DNA of 64,000 nucleotides, taken from contig NZ_QKYV01000004.1 in the NCBI RefSeq assembly GCF_003253545.1, forward strand, positions 1 to 64,000, in the 5' to 3' direction. Of the stretch, positions 44,701-52,477 are shown piece by piece. The position numbers were made by a program, and so were the translations under genes. The notes below the pieces were generated by a model. That model made no database searches. It was not told where the DNA came from and saw nothing but the letters and a program-made list of their open reading frames with translations. Position 1 is the first letter of the stretch. Every line of letters begins with the position of its first letter. The DNA comes from Mesonia algae. Lineage in GTDB: Bacteria > Bacteroidota > Bacteroidia > Flavobacteriales > Flavobacteriaceae.

Positions 44701-44954
44701 TCACTAACCAAAAGAAAGCAGTTTATAATTCAATGAAAATTATTTTTGAAGAAGGTGCTGAAGATGCTACCCATACTTTATATGATTTAATAGCAGGTGA
44801 GTTGAGTATTGTAGGTTGGGTAGATAAAACTAGAGTTCAAAAAGACATAGAGAACAAGATTAAACGTTTCTTACGTAGCAAACTTACTAATATAGAAGCT
44901 AAGCTAAAGGCAAAGGATATGCTAGAAATTTTAAAGAAGAATAAAGATGCCTAG
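41763..44954 (+). CDS. hsdR: Type I restriction endonuclease subunit HsdR
   Basis: 1063 aa. ATP-driven translocase and nuclease. The N-terminal PD-(D/E)XK nuclease is at ~125-160 (APDITIYINGLPIAVIECKSP). SF2 helicase motif I is HTQGSGKSITM near residue 292, motif II DEAHRSHYG near 442, motif III AFTGTPISKED, and motifs V/VI SDMLLTGYDAP and LLQAIARVNRSKKGKDAG. A C-terminal helical region binds the methylase. All catalytic residues appear intact. Its last 8 nt overlap the metallopeptidase gene. Confidence 0.96.
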   Translation: MSDTSQPEYLYSELPALQLFERMGYTCGTAKNLDTRQDISEVIFKDQLLAAIKRINPQLDENNVQKAYHSITSITGTSLIEINKEIWEHLRGSKLSLKQKITGEEVFIPVYFIDYECIDNNDFQAISQLKYKGKTWNSAPDITIYINGLPIAVIECKSPKAQNAWESAFGDLKHYQENSEKLFHFNQLLVGIWKVGGKYGAIQAPKQFYSVYKPHKEEELSFLGEEPTHQDILLYSIFRKEQLLDLIRHFVIFENENGQLIKKLPRYQQLRATNKTITRLQEGRGGVVWHTQGSGKSITMAYVTRKLMAPEYGFDNPTVLIMTDRKDLDRQITTTFQNIGFKNVTQASSVAHLNTLLSNNYGKIITTTLQKFQETDTEDNSIQDQTELEENENFRIEKKVDADNNKLIKTTKELQQGKWVAIDKEEIELQHLSDKKNLYVLVDEAHRSHYGFLAAFMRSILPHAKFVAFTGTPISKEDKSTLGEFYGGQYIDVYTIKESVADGATKELFYDEGIAQLDVKKKELDKEFDEQFKDTSEEKKDVLKRAALRKYQLSYSRMRDVAKHIITHYRDKIYTDKHKAMLVTSGREAAIKYQKIFRELENEGFHQFTSKVVISLGSPKTDEIAKEYYTAVEHNKENPDNPMPIWLTAPEAVKTVTEDYKLPFGNENEKEKSGKKKYDNTAFLIVSDMLLTGYDAPIASVLYLDKALKEHNLLQAIARVNRSKKGKDAGYIVDYCGISSYLIQAMEIFNGDLRPDDILKNLAEELPRLALNHTKLVSFFKPMEIDRLYERERYIDAAIRFIEPLDKRDEFKVLLKEFNKSIHIVLPNIKAMKYEKDFKLYNEIKLQARNFYPDDEDLKVSREESTMLQNMIDRHLQSKGIENLLEEPISIIDKERFKEEMMNASPSTKELKMRNNLKHTIKVGLDKNPDFFKPLAQRLEELLKQKKEQRITETQLLLAYAGLGEEIAVEDKESNEKGFVTNQKKAVYNSMKIIFEEGAEDATHTLYDLIAGELSIVGWVDKTRVQKDIENKIKRFLRSKLTNIEAKLKAKDMLEILKKNKDA

Positions 44955-45636
44955 TGTAGCTTACGGAAATAGGACTATAGCTTATTCTATTAAGGAAACT
45001 AATGGTTTAAAGTCTCATTACATTACAGTAGAGCGTAATAGTGGGGTTGTGCTAAAAGGTGAACGTGTTACAGAAGAAAAAGCACAGCAGCTCATTCTAA
45101 AAAAAGCTAAATGGATTTTAGATAAGTTAGACTTGGTTAAAACCATTGAAGATAAGGAAATTGTTACAGGTTCACGAATTCAATATTTAGGGAGAAAATA
45201 CTACGTACAACTTTTTAAGAACAGTAAAGTATCTTCTGTTATTATTGAATTTACAGAGTCTAAGTTTAAAATTACCGTTCCAGAAAACTACAAAGAAGTT
45301 GATATAAGCGAAGCATTAAACAGTTTTTTTAAAAGAAAGGCAGAGGAAAAGTTAAGCCCGCGAATAAAAAAATGGTCTAAAGAAACTGGGTTGAGTTTTA
45401 ATGAATTGAAATTTAGAAAATTAGAAAAAACTTGGGGCAGTTGTACACCTAGTAATACAATTATTATTAATGTGGATGCGGTCAAACTATCTTGGTCATT
45501 AATTGATTACTTAATTGTTCATGAACTCACCCATACTAAAGTCAAAAACCATTCTAAAGAATTTTGGGCAGAGCTTTCAAAACATCTTCCCAATTGGAAA
45601 AACCTTGATGAACGTATGTTAGGAATGAAACTTTAA
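44947..45636 (+). CDS. YgjP-like (DUF45/M48-type) metallopeptidase
   Basis: 229 aa. YgjP/SprT-like fold: KLEKTWGSCTPSNTIIINVD, then zinc motif HELTH in YLIVHELTHTKVKNHSKEFW near residues 190-209, with the third ligand in NHSKEFW. No signal peptide, so cytoplasmic. Overlaps hsdR by 8 nt. Genes of this family are regularly found directly after hsdR; their part in restriction is not established. This gene closes the operon. Confidence 0.9.
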   Translation: MPSVAYGNRTIAYSIKETNGLKSHYITVERNSGVVLKGERVTEEKAQQLILKKAKWILDKLDLVKTIEDKEIVTGSRIQYLGRKYYVQLFKNSKVSSVIIEFTESKFKITVPENYKEVDISEALNSFFKRKAEEKLSPRIKKWSKETGLSFNELKFRKLEKTWGSCTPSNTIIINVDAVKLSWSLIDYLIVHELTHTKVKNHSKEFWAELSKHLPNWKNLDERMLGMKL

Positions 45637-45760
45637 GAATTTAACGGTATAAATAGATATATCATAGTTCACTAAATTATGGTGTGCCCAAGCTAGCTAG
45701 AAATTACTATTTCTATTTATTTCCTAATTAAGATTTAATGTTCAATTTTCGTACAAAAAA

Positions 45761-46003
45761 TTACAATGGTTTCTCTGGCCAAAAATCTTTTGGCGAGCAG
45801 TTTAAAGCTTTTGCAATAAGATTTAAATGTATAACGTTATATTTTGCTTTTTTAGAAGGTGCTTCAATGTCAGATATAAAGGTAGTGCCTTTTCCTATTG
45901 AATGTGATAAACTAGTCTGACTAATACCTTTACTAAGCCTAAGTTCTCGGACTTTATTGATTATATGATGTTCTATTTTCTCTAATGATTCATGCATATA
46001 CAA
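45761..46003 (-). CDS. XRE-family helix-turn-helix regulator
   Basis: 80 aa. HTH_3 domain across residues ~12-70: IINKVRELRLSKGISQTSLS, HSIGKGTTFISDIEAP, HLNLIAKALNCSPKDFWP. The length matches single-domain Cro/C-type regulators. It points towards the restriction operon from the far side and ends 125 nt after it, so a controller role is possible but the operator is not seen. Confidence 0.85.
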   Translation of the reverse strand: MYMHESLEKIEHHIINKVRELRLSKGISQTSLSHSIGKGTTFISDIEAPSKKAKYNVIHLNLIAKALNCSPKDFWPEKPL

Positions 46004-46136
46004 ATTGAGCCAAAAAAGAAAGAAATAACTAAGGACTATAGTCCTGTAATTTAAATATTTTTACTATATTTGAATCATAATATTATATTTGCGATACTTC
46101 TTTAAGTAAAATATTAGAAGCATTCGCTTTGAATTC

Positions 46137-46242
46137 CGATCTAAAAACTGGTAATTTTTAATGCACGGAATGATAAGTGTTAGTGCTCACGACCCGGGCG
46201 TGGGCTCACTTATTGTGCGTGGTATACCAGTACCTTAGATCG
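46137..46242. other. Highly structured, relatively GC-rich 106-nt element
   Basis: Nested pairings: CGATCTAA (46137-46144) / TTAGATCG (46235-46242); ACTGGTA (46147-46153) / TACCAGT (46225-46231); GCAC (46163-46166) / GTGC (46215-46218); ATAAGTG (46173-46179) / CACTTAT (46207-46213); GCTCACG / CGTGGGC around ACCCGGG. No open frame. A structured RNA or a mobile-element hairpin; no match to a family I know. Confidence 0.6.
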
Positions 46243-46570
46243 ATAAGTTGAGTTTCCACGCCTTTTTGTATTTGGCTTTTCTCTTCTATTTTTTCAAAGC
46301 ATTTTCTTCTTCCTTTTTTTAGAGTACCGCTATGGTTTAGGGTTGAACTTAATAATTTGTATGCCTATGAAATAAAACGAATTAATCATGAGATTTCTCG
46401 ATTCCGCTCGAAATGACAAAGATGAAATGCTCAACAGGATGAGATGCTGAGTCAAGCTCAGCATGACGTTCGTGCAAGTTTAACATGACAGCAAACGTTG
46501 AAAGCTAAGAGTTGAATAGAATTATCTAGAATGCTGAATTTACTTCTAAATATTCAAGTATATTTTGATG

Positions 46571-46699
46571 TGGCATATCGAAAGTATTCTGTGAAATTTG
46601 AAAATCGATGGTTGTAAAATTTTAGGCTGTTTGACCGCAGGGAGTTCCTAAAATTTAGACCTCGATTGATAAATTTAAGAATAGTTTCGTCAGCCTAGA
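46571..46699 (-). repeat. Type A structured element, variant 1 (reversed)
   Basis: Reverse complement reads as the 10751 copy, with outer TATTCT/AGAATA and inner AAATTTTAGG/CCTAAAATTT intact. Followed by a GC-rich palindrome (46702-46724). Confidence 0.8.
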
Positions 46700-46980
46700 C
46701 TCCTGCCCGTACCGGTCGGGCGGGTTTGTTTCTTTTGGGCAATGCAAAAGAAGAGAACAATCAATGAATGAATGCTTATGAATTAAACGAATCATGAGAT
46801 TTCTCGACTCCGCTCGAAATGACAAGAGAGTTGAATTTTGAATTGGAAGATTTCTCGACTCTGCTCGAAATGACAAGGAGGAGAAAATTAAAGGGGATGA
46901 AATGCTGAGTCAAGCTCAGCATGACGTCGAACAGGATGAGATGCTGAATTTAATTTTAAGCATTCAAATACAGTTTGAGA

Positions 46981-47109
46981 TGGCCTATCGAAAATTACTC
47001 GTAAAATTTGAAGTGAAAAGGGCTTAAAATTTTAAGCTGTTTGAACGAAGTGAGTTCTTAAAATTTAGACCTCGAACGATAAATTTAGAGTAAGATTCGT
47101 CAGCCTAGA
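46981..47109 (-). repeat. Type A structured element, variant 2 (reversed)
   Basis: Outer TTACTC/GAGTAA and inner AAATTTTAAG/CTTAAAATTT intact on the minus strand, loop as in the 12601 copy. Confidence 0.8.
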
Positions 47110-47270
47110 CCTTCCTGCCCGTACCGGTCGGGCGGGTTTGTTTAGCTCACGCTTTGCTATTTTACTGGAGTTCGTGCATCTTCTATCAAAGAGGTCTTTT
47201 TCTGGCGATGGGAAAAAGTAAAGGATAAAAATAAATGAATGCCTATGATATAAAACGAATTAATAATAAG

Positions 47271-47400
47271 ATTTCTCGTCTCCGCTCGAAATGACAAGAG
47301 AATTGAATTTTGAATTGGAAGATTTCTTGACTCCGCTCGAAATGACAAGAGAGTTGAATTTTGAATTGGAAGATTTCTCGACTCCGCTTGAAATGACAAG
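47271..47400. repeat. 51-nt tandem array, three units
   Basis: ATTTCT starts units at 47271, 47322 and 47373, exactly 51 nt apart. Each unit has the TTTCTCGACTCCGCTCGAAA hairpin and a GAGTTGAATTTTGAATTGGA linker. Two-unit arrays lie at 46799/46850 and 47760/47811 and a three-unit array at 57361/57412/57463, all with period 51. Confidence 0.85.
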
Positions 47401-47584
47401 GAGGAGAAAATTAAAGAGGATGAGATGCTGAAACGAGTTCAGCATGACGTACGTACAGGTTCAGCATGACAGTAAACGTTGAAAGCTAAGAGTTGAATTG
47501 AGTTATCTAGAATGCTGAATTTACTTCTAAATATTCAAGTATAGTATGACGTGGCCTATTTTTAGTTTTCGTAGCAAAACGAGT

Positions 47585-47652
47585 AAAAGCTGCAGTTTGG
47601 GCAGAGGAGTATAGCCTAGCGGAGCGATTGCTATACGCAGGATAAAGCTTTT
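47585..47652 (+). repeat. Type B structured element, copy 3
   Basis: Outer helix AAAAGCT (47585-47591) / AGCTTTT (47646-47652). Inner helix GTATAGC (47609-47615) / GCTATAC (47630-47636). Loop CTAGCGGAGCGATT and 3' strand GCAGGATAAAG conserved. Confidence 0.8.
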
Positions 47653-48019
47653 ATGTCGTTTTCAAAAAGGCTAAAATCAGCCTAGATTTTTGCTTCTTTT
47701 CAGCGATGGAAAAGAAGAGAATATAAACTAAATGCCTATGAATTAAAAAGAATCATGAGATTTCTCGACTCCGCTCGAAATGACAAGAGAATTGAATTTT
47801 GAATTACAAGATTTCTCGACTCCGCTTGGAATGACAAAAATGAAATGTTTAACAGGATGAGATGCTGAAACGAGTTCAGCATGACGTCGAATAGGATGAG
47901 ATGCTGAGTCAGGCTCAGCATGACGTCAAACTGGATGAGATGCTGCATCAAGTGCAGCATGACAGCAAGCATTGAAAGCTAAAAGCTAGCAGCTAATAGC
48001 TAAACGCTAAAAATTAAAA

Positions 48020-48066
48020 ACTAAAACAAAAAAGCCCTCCTAAAGCTTTGCACGGCGAGGAAGGCT
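48020..48066 (-). terminator. Terminator-like hairpin pointing away from susC
   Basis: AGCCCTCCT / AGGAAGGCT (one mismatch). The T-run lies on the minus strand, so it would end transcription entering the repeat region, although no minus-strand gene precedes it. Confidence 0.45.
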
Positions 48067-48105
48067 AAACATTAATTTACTCAACGTAATTAACAGTACA
48101 AAGTT

Positions 48106-51054
48106 ATGAAATTTTCTTACAGGCAGCACCTGTTAAGGATAACTCTTTTATGGATAGGAGTTACTCCCTTAAGCGGGTTCTGCCAACAAATTATCGAGGG
48201 ACAGGTCACTGGTCCCCAAGATCTCCCTATCCCAGGGGTGAACATCCAAATACAAGGTACTAACCGAGGAACCACCTCTAACTTTGAAGGGGAGTACCAA
48301 TTGGTGGCTAGACCCCAAGACACCTTGGTTTACACCTATATGGGCTATATCTCGCAAAAAGTAGCAGTGGGAGAGCAGACGCAAATTAACATACAGCTAA
48401 AAGAAAACGAGAACTCTTTAGGCGATTTGGTGATCAATGCGGGTTATTACACCACTACCGAAAGGGAACGCACAGGTAATATCGCCAAGATCACAGCCAA
48501 AGAGATAGAACTGCAGCCCGTGGTAAGTCCGTTACAAGCTTTGCAAGGAAGAATGGCAGGGGTGGAGATCAGTACGGGAACCGATACTCCGGGGGCAGCG
48601 CCCACTATTCGAATTCGCGGACAAAATAGTCTGCGCAGTGAAGGGAATTACCCCTTATATATTATTGATGGAGTTCCTATTAATTCTACTCCTGTAGAGA
48701 GTAAGAGTAGTCTGAGTTTTTCTGGAATAGACCCATTGAGTACAATGAACCTAAGTAATATAGAAAGTATTGAGGTGCTTAAAGATGCGGATGCTACAGC
48801 GATTTATGGCTCTCGAGGAGCCAATGGGGTTATTTTGATTAGCACTAAAAAAGGGAAAGGGCAAAAAGGAATTCAAGCTAGAGTTTATAAAGGAGTATCG
48901 ACCGTTGCTAATAAACTAGACCTACTAAATACCCAACAATACCTTGAAATACGACAACAAGCTTTTGTGAATGATGGGGTAGAACCCGATGAATATAATG
49001 CCTACGACTTGTTGCTTTGGGATCAAAATCGAGAAACCGATTGGCAGGAAGAGTTCTTGGGAGGTACGGCCGATATTACCGATGTGAATATTTCCGCTCA
49101 AGGCGGAAGTGACCAGACGCATTTTAGATTAAATGGAGCATTTCACCAGCAAGGGACAATTTACCCGGTAGATTTACAATACCAAAAATTTACAGGTGGG
49201 GCACACCTAGAACATCGTTCTAAAGATGAAAAATTTCAACTGGGGCTGGCACTTAACTATGGAGTAGATCAAAATGAACTGATGGCAGGCGGAGTTAATT
49301 TTAGGAGTAAAGCCTTTAAACTTGCCCCCAATGCGCCCGAACTTTATAACGAAGATGATAGCCTAAATTGGGAGACTTGGGGAGAAGCAGGGCTTGAACA
49401 TCCTTTAGCAGGTCTTTATAATAAGGCGGAAATAAAATCTCACAATTTAGTGTCCAGCCTTAACCTGTCTTATGAAATTATCCTAGGCCTAGCCTTGAAA
49501 ACCAACTTTGGTTTTACCCATTTCAATAGCGATGAAGTGGTTAAAATGCCCCAACGTTCTTATAACCCTTCTTCCATGCCGTTACACCGATCTTTAAATA
49601 CCCAAAGTCAGCGTCAGTCTTGGATCATAGAGCCTCAACTTAATTACCAACACCAATGGGGAAAGTTAAATCTTAACGCGCTCTTGGGGAGTACGCTTCA
49701 AGAAAATCAGTACGATACCTTTAGCGTACAAGGAGAAAATTATGTGGCAGAAGCTTTGATTGGAAATCTTGGAGCCGCAGAAAGTTTACTCCACGCACAA
49801 GCCAAAAACACCCAATACCGTTACCAAGCAGTATTTGCCAGACTTGGAATCAACTGGGACAAAAAATATTACCTGAACCTTACCGGGAGAAGGGATGGCT
49901 CTTCCCGTTTTGCTCAAGGGAATCGCTTTGCTAATTTCGGAGCTATTGGTGCGGGGTGGATTTTTACCGACGAGGCATTTTTTAAACAGCACCTGGAGTG
50001 GTTATCTTTCGGGAAACTGCGTGGGAGTTATGGAACTACGGGTAGTGATCAGATTCCAGATTATGGATATTTAGATGCTTATGAAGCTACCCCTGGTCCG
50101 GGCGGTCTTTATCCCACGGCTTTAGCTAATCCCGAATATTCTTGGGAGGTCAATAAAAAAGCAGAGGTGGGGATGCAGTTAGGGTTTCTAAAGGATAGAA
50201 TTCATTTGGGGGTGAGCGCCTACCGCAACCGTTCTTCCAATCAATTGGTGGCTTATCCATTACCAGCGACTACAGGATTTAATAGCGTACAAGCCAACTT
50301 ACCGGCAACCGTAGAAAATAGGGGGTGGGAAGTAGAATTTTCTAGTGATAATATCCGTAAAGGAAACTTTCGTTGGCAGACATCCTTGAACATGAGCTTC
50401 CCGAAAAATGAATTGGTTAGTTACCCTGGTCTAGAGCAATCTCCCTATGCCCATACCTACCGAGAGGGGCATCCATTAAATATAGCACTCTTATATAAAT
50501 ATGAGGGTATAGATCCAGAAACGGGGTATTATCAAGTCATAGATCAAAATGGGGATGGCGTCTATGATCAAGAGGATAAGGTGGTGATTCAAGACCGTAC
50601 CCGCGAGTATTTTGGAGGCATTCAAAATAGCCTCAGCTATAAAGGAATTTCCTTGCAGTTTTTATTTCAGTTTGTCCAACAGGAAGGGAGCTTCGCGGAT
50701 ATTTTTAATGCTGGTTTTCCGCAAGCACTCACAGCAGAAGTCGATCAAAATTTTAGTGCTTATCAACAGGTATCACAAACCTACGAAGCTTCACAGGCTT
50801 ATTCTCGGGCGGTACAATCTGACCTTACGATAGAGAATGCCTCTTTTATCCGTTTAAAAACCTTGAATTTAAGTTATGAATTTCCCCTAAGCTGGATTGA
50901 GGTTCTGAATTTAAGTCAGGCTAAATTCTTTCTAACAGGACAAAATTTATGGACGCTGACCGATTATAAAGGCATGGATCCCGATTCCTCCGTGGGCGGA
51001 ACAGATTTTTCTAGCCTGCGTACCCTTACCGCAGGGGTGCAACTTAACTTTTAA
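48106..51054 (+). CDS. SusC/RagA family TonB-dependent transporter
   Basis: 982 aa. Signal peptide to ~27, carboxypeptidase-like domain at ~30-105 (IIEGQVTGPQDLPIPGVNIQ), then the plug with LQALQGRMAGVEISTG, IRIRGQNSLRSEGNYPLYII DG and IESIEVLKDADATAIYGSRG (here split only for reading). The rest is a 22-strand barrel ending in LRTLTAGVQLNF. SusC proteins import substrate captured by SusD, using TonB energy. The next genes are susD and an M16 peptidase, so peptides are a more likely substrate than glycans; that is inference. No sigma/anti-sigma pair is beside it. GC content is clearly higher than in the flanking repeats. Confidence 0.94.
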   Translation: MKFSYRQHLLRITLLWIGVTPLSGFCQQIIEGQVTGPQDLPIPGVNIQIQGTNRGTTSNFEGEYQLVARPQDTLVYTYMGYISQKVAVGEQTQINIQLKENENSLGDLVINAGYYTTTERERTGNIAKITAKEIELQPVVSPLQALQGRMAGVEISTGTDTPGAAPTIRIRGQNSLRSEGNYPLYIIDGVPINSTPVESKSSLSFSGIDPLSTMNLSNIESIEVLKDADATAIYGSRGANGVILISTKKGKGQKGIQARVYKGVSTVANKLDLLNTQQYLEIRQQAFVNDGVEPDEYNAYDLLLWDQNRETDWQEEFLGGTADITDVNISAQGGSDQTHFRLNGAFHQQGTIYPVDLQYQKFTGGAHLEHRSKDEKFQLGLALNYGVDQNELMAGGVNFRSKAFKLAPNAPELYNEDDSLNWETWGEAGLEHPLAGLYNKAEIKSHNLVSSLNLSYEIILGLALKTNFGFTHFNSDEVVKMPQRSYNPSSMPLHRSLNTQSQRQSWIIEPQLNYQHQWGKLNLNALLGSTLQENQYDTFSVQGENYVAEALIGNLGAAESLLHAQAKNTQYRYQAVFARLGINWDKKYYLNLTGRRDGSSRFAQGNRFANFGAIGAGWIFTDEAFFKQHLEWLSFGKLRGSYGTTGSDQIPDYGYLDAYEATPGPGGLYPTALANPEYSWEVNKKAEVGMQLGFLKDRIHLGVSAYRNRSSNQLVAYPLPATTGFNSVQANLPATVENRGWEVEFSSDNIRKGNFRWQTSLNMSFPKNELVSYPGLEQSPYAHTYREGHPLNIALLYKYEGIDPETGYYQVIDQNGDGVYDQEDKVVIQDRTREYFGGIQNSLSYKGISLQFLFQFVQQEGSFADIFNAGFPQALTAEVDQNFSAYQQVSQTYEASQAYSRAVQSDLTIENASFIRLKTLNLSYEFPLSWIEVLNLSQAKFFLTGQNLWTLTDYKGMDPDSSVGGTDFSSLRTLTAGVQLNF

Positions 51055-51064
51055 ACACATACCG

Positions 51065-52468
51065 ATGAAAAATAATACATACTTTATCCTAATGAGTACC
51101 CTACTTTTAGGGATGTTACTTACTTCTTGCCAGGAATGGCTAGATATTGAAGAACCCGATTATAAACTGGTAAGCAGTAAAGTATTCGACACCGAAGAAA
51201 CTGCAGAAGCCGCCATGCAAGGGATTTACAATCAACTCTACCAAGCTAGTTTTAGTGCAGGTTGGTTGGGGAGTACCACCGTATTGGCAGGATTATCGGC
51301 AGATAATTTAGAGCTGATCAATACCAATACCTTCGACTTATTAGGTTTTCAAAATCACCAGTTGCATCCCGAAAACTCTTACAATGAAGGTTTGTGGGGA
51401 AGTGCCTATAATATGATCTATATGGTTAATTCCCTATTGGAAGGACTAGAGGTCTCCACCAAAGTATCGCCAGAAACAGCACAGCGATTGGAAGGAGAAG
51501 CTCGTTTTGTTCGTGCTTTTACCTACTTCTATTTGGTGAATTTATACGGAGAAGTGCCCTTAGTATTAGGAACCGATTACCAAGAAAATGCTGTAGAACC
51601 TAGAAGTTCTAAACAAGCCATTTATGAAAACATCTTAGCGGATTTAGGAATTGCGGCCAATGCGCTGGGAAATAGCTACTCCTCGGGAGAGCGTACACAA
51701 ATCAATGCCTATACCGCAAAAGCTTTATTGGCGCGGGTGCACCTTTATTTAGAGAATTGGGAATTAGCCGAAATTTACAGCAGTGAAGTGATCGCCGCCA
51801 GCGGAACTTACAGTTTGCCTACCGATTTAAATGAGGTGTTCCTAGCCAACAGCCCTGAGGCCATTTGGCAGCTTTCCCCTATAGGAAACGGAACAGGTTT
51901 AACCCATACCAATGAAGGTTCGGTATTTATCATTAATCCCTATATCCCTTCTTTTTCCTATGTAAAACTAACGGCAGATTTGGTGAATTATTTAGACGAG
52001 GAAGATCAACGCAAAATAGACTGGATAGGCTATCACGAAGGTCTTGATGTATACCACGCGTACAAATACAAAATCCATAATGCTACAGGAGAAGCTACCG
52101 AGTATTCTATGATCTTAAGATTAGCCGAACAGTATTTGATACGGGCAGAGGCTCGCGCTCAACAGAATGATCTTTCAGGGGCCATCGCAGATCTAGATCA
52201 GATTAAACAACGAGCGGGGATAGAACTATTGTCAGAAAGCAACCCAGGAATAAGTCAGTCTGCCTTATTAGAGGAAGTGGTAAATGAACGTCGCAAAGAA
52301 CTTTTTACCGAATGGGGCCACCGTTGGTTGGATGTGAAGCGATGGGATACCACCGAGCAGGTATTTGCTCCTTATAGCCCTGATTGGGAAAGTACCGATG
52401 TATTATACCCCCTTCCTGCTACGGAATTATTAAGTAACCCCCAGCTCCTACAAAATGCAGGCTATTAA
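51065..52468 (+). CDS. SusD/RagB family substrate-binding lipoprotein
   Basis: 467 aa. Lipoprotein signal LLLGMLLTSC with an outer-surface context, then the SusD TPR-like fold: DTEETAEAAMQGIYNQLYQ, RFVRAFTYFYLVNLYGEVPL and, late, LRLAEQYLIRAEARAQQND and VVNERRKELFTEWGHRWLDV, all signature segments. 10 nt after susC; the pair forms a lidded import complex. Confidence 0.94.
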   Translation: MKNNTYFILMSTLLLGMLLTSCQEWLDIEEPDYKLVSSKVFDTEETAEAAMQGIYNQLYQASFSAGWLGSTTVLAGLSADNLELINTNTFDLLGFQNHQLHPENSYNEGLWGSAYNMIYMVNSLLEGLEVSTKVSPETAQRLEGEARFVRAFTYFYLVNLYGEVPLVLGTDYQENAVEPRSSKQAIYENILADLGIAANALGNSYSSGERTQINAYTAKALLARVHLYLENWELAEIYSSEVIAASGTYSLPTDLNEVFLANSPEAIWQLSPIGNGTGLTHTNEGSVFIINPYIPSFSYVKLTADLVNYLDEEDQRKIDWIGYHEGLDVYHAYKYKIHNATGEATEYSMILRLAEQYLIRAEARAQQNDLSGAIADLDQIKQRAGIELLSESNPGISQSALLEEVVNERRKELFTEWGHRWLDVKRWDTTEQVFAPYSPDWESTDVLYPLPATELLSNPQLLQNAGY

Positions 52469-52477
52469 TTTGAAGCT

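Larger units (their letters stand above)
46260..48105. repeat. Repeat region V (mostly reversed orientation)
   Basis: Gene-free. Two reversed type A elements (46571-46699, 46981-47109), GC-rich palindromes (46702-46724, 47114-47136), a type B element (47585-47652), 51-nt tandem units with TTTCTCGACTCCGCTCGAAA (46799, 47271, 47760), many ATGCTGA-type hairpins (46434-47960) and an AGCTAA-rich tract (47975-48005). Confidence 0.85.

Noticed and set aside
46799-47400. Possible CRISPR array
   Set aside because: The 51-nt units are repeated whole, with no unique spacers between constant repeats, and no cas genes are present in the window.
46655-47972. Several 60-80-aa frames with SFRAESRNL repeats
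   Set aside because: Same repeat units read in other frames; present at every repeat region, no start context or conserved protein pattern.
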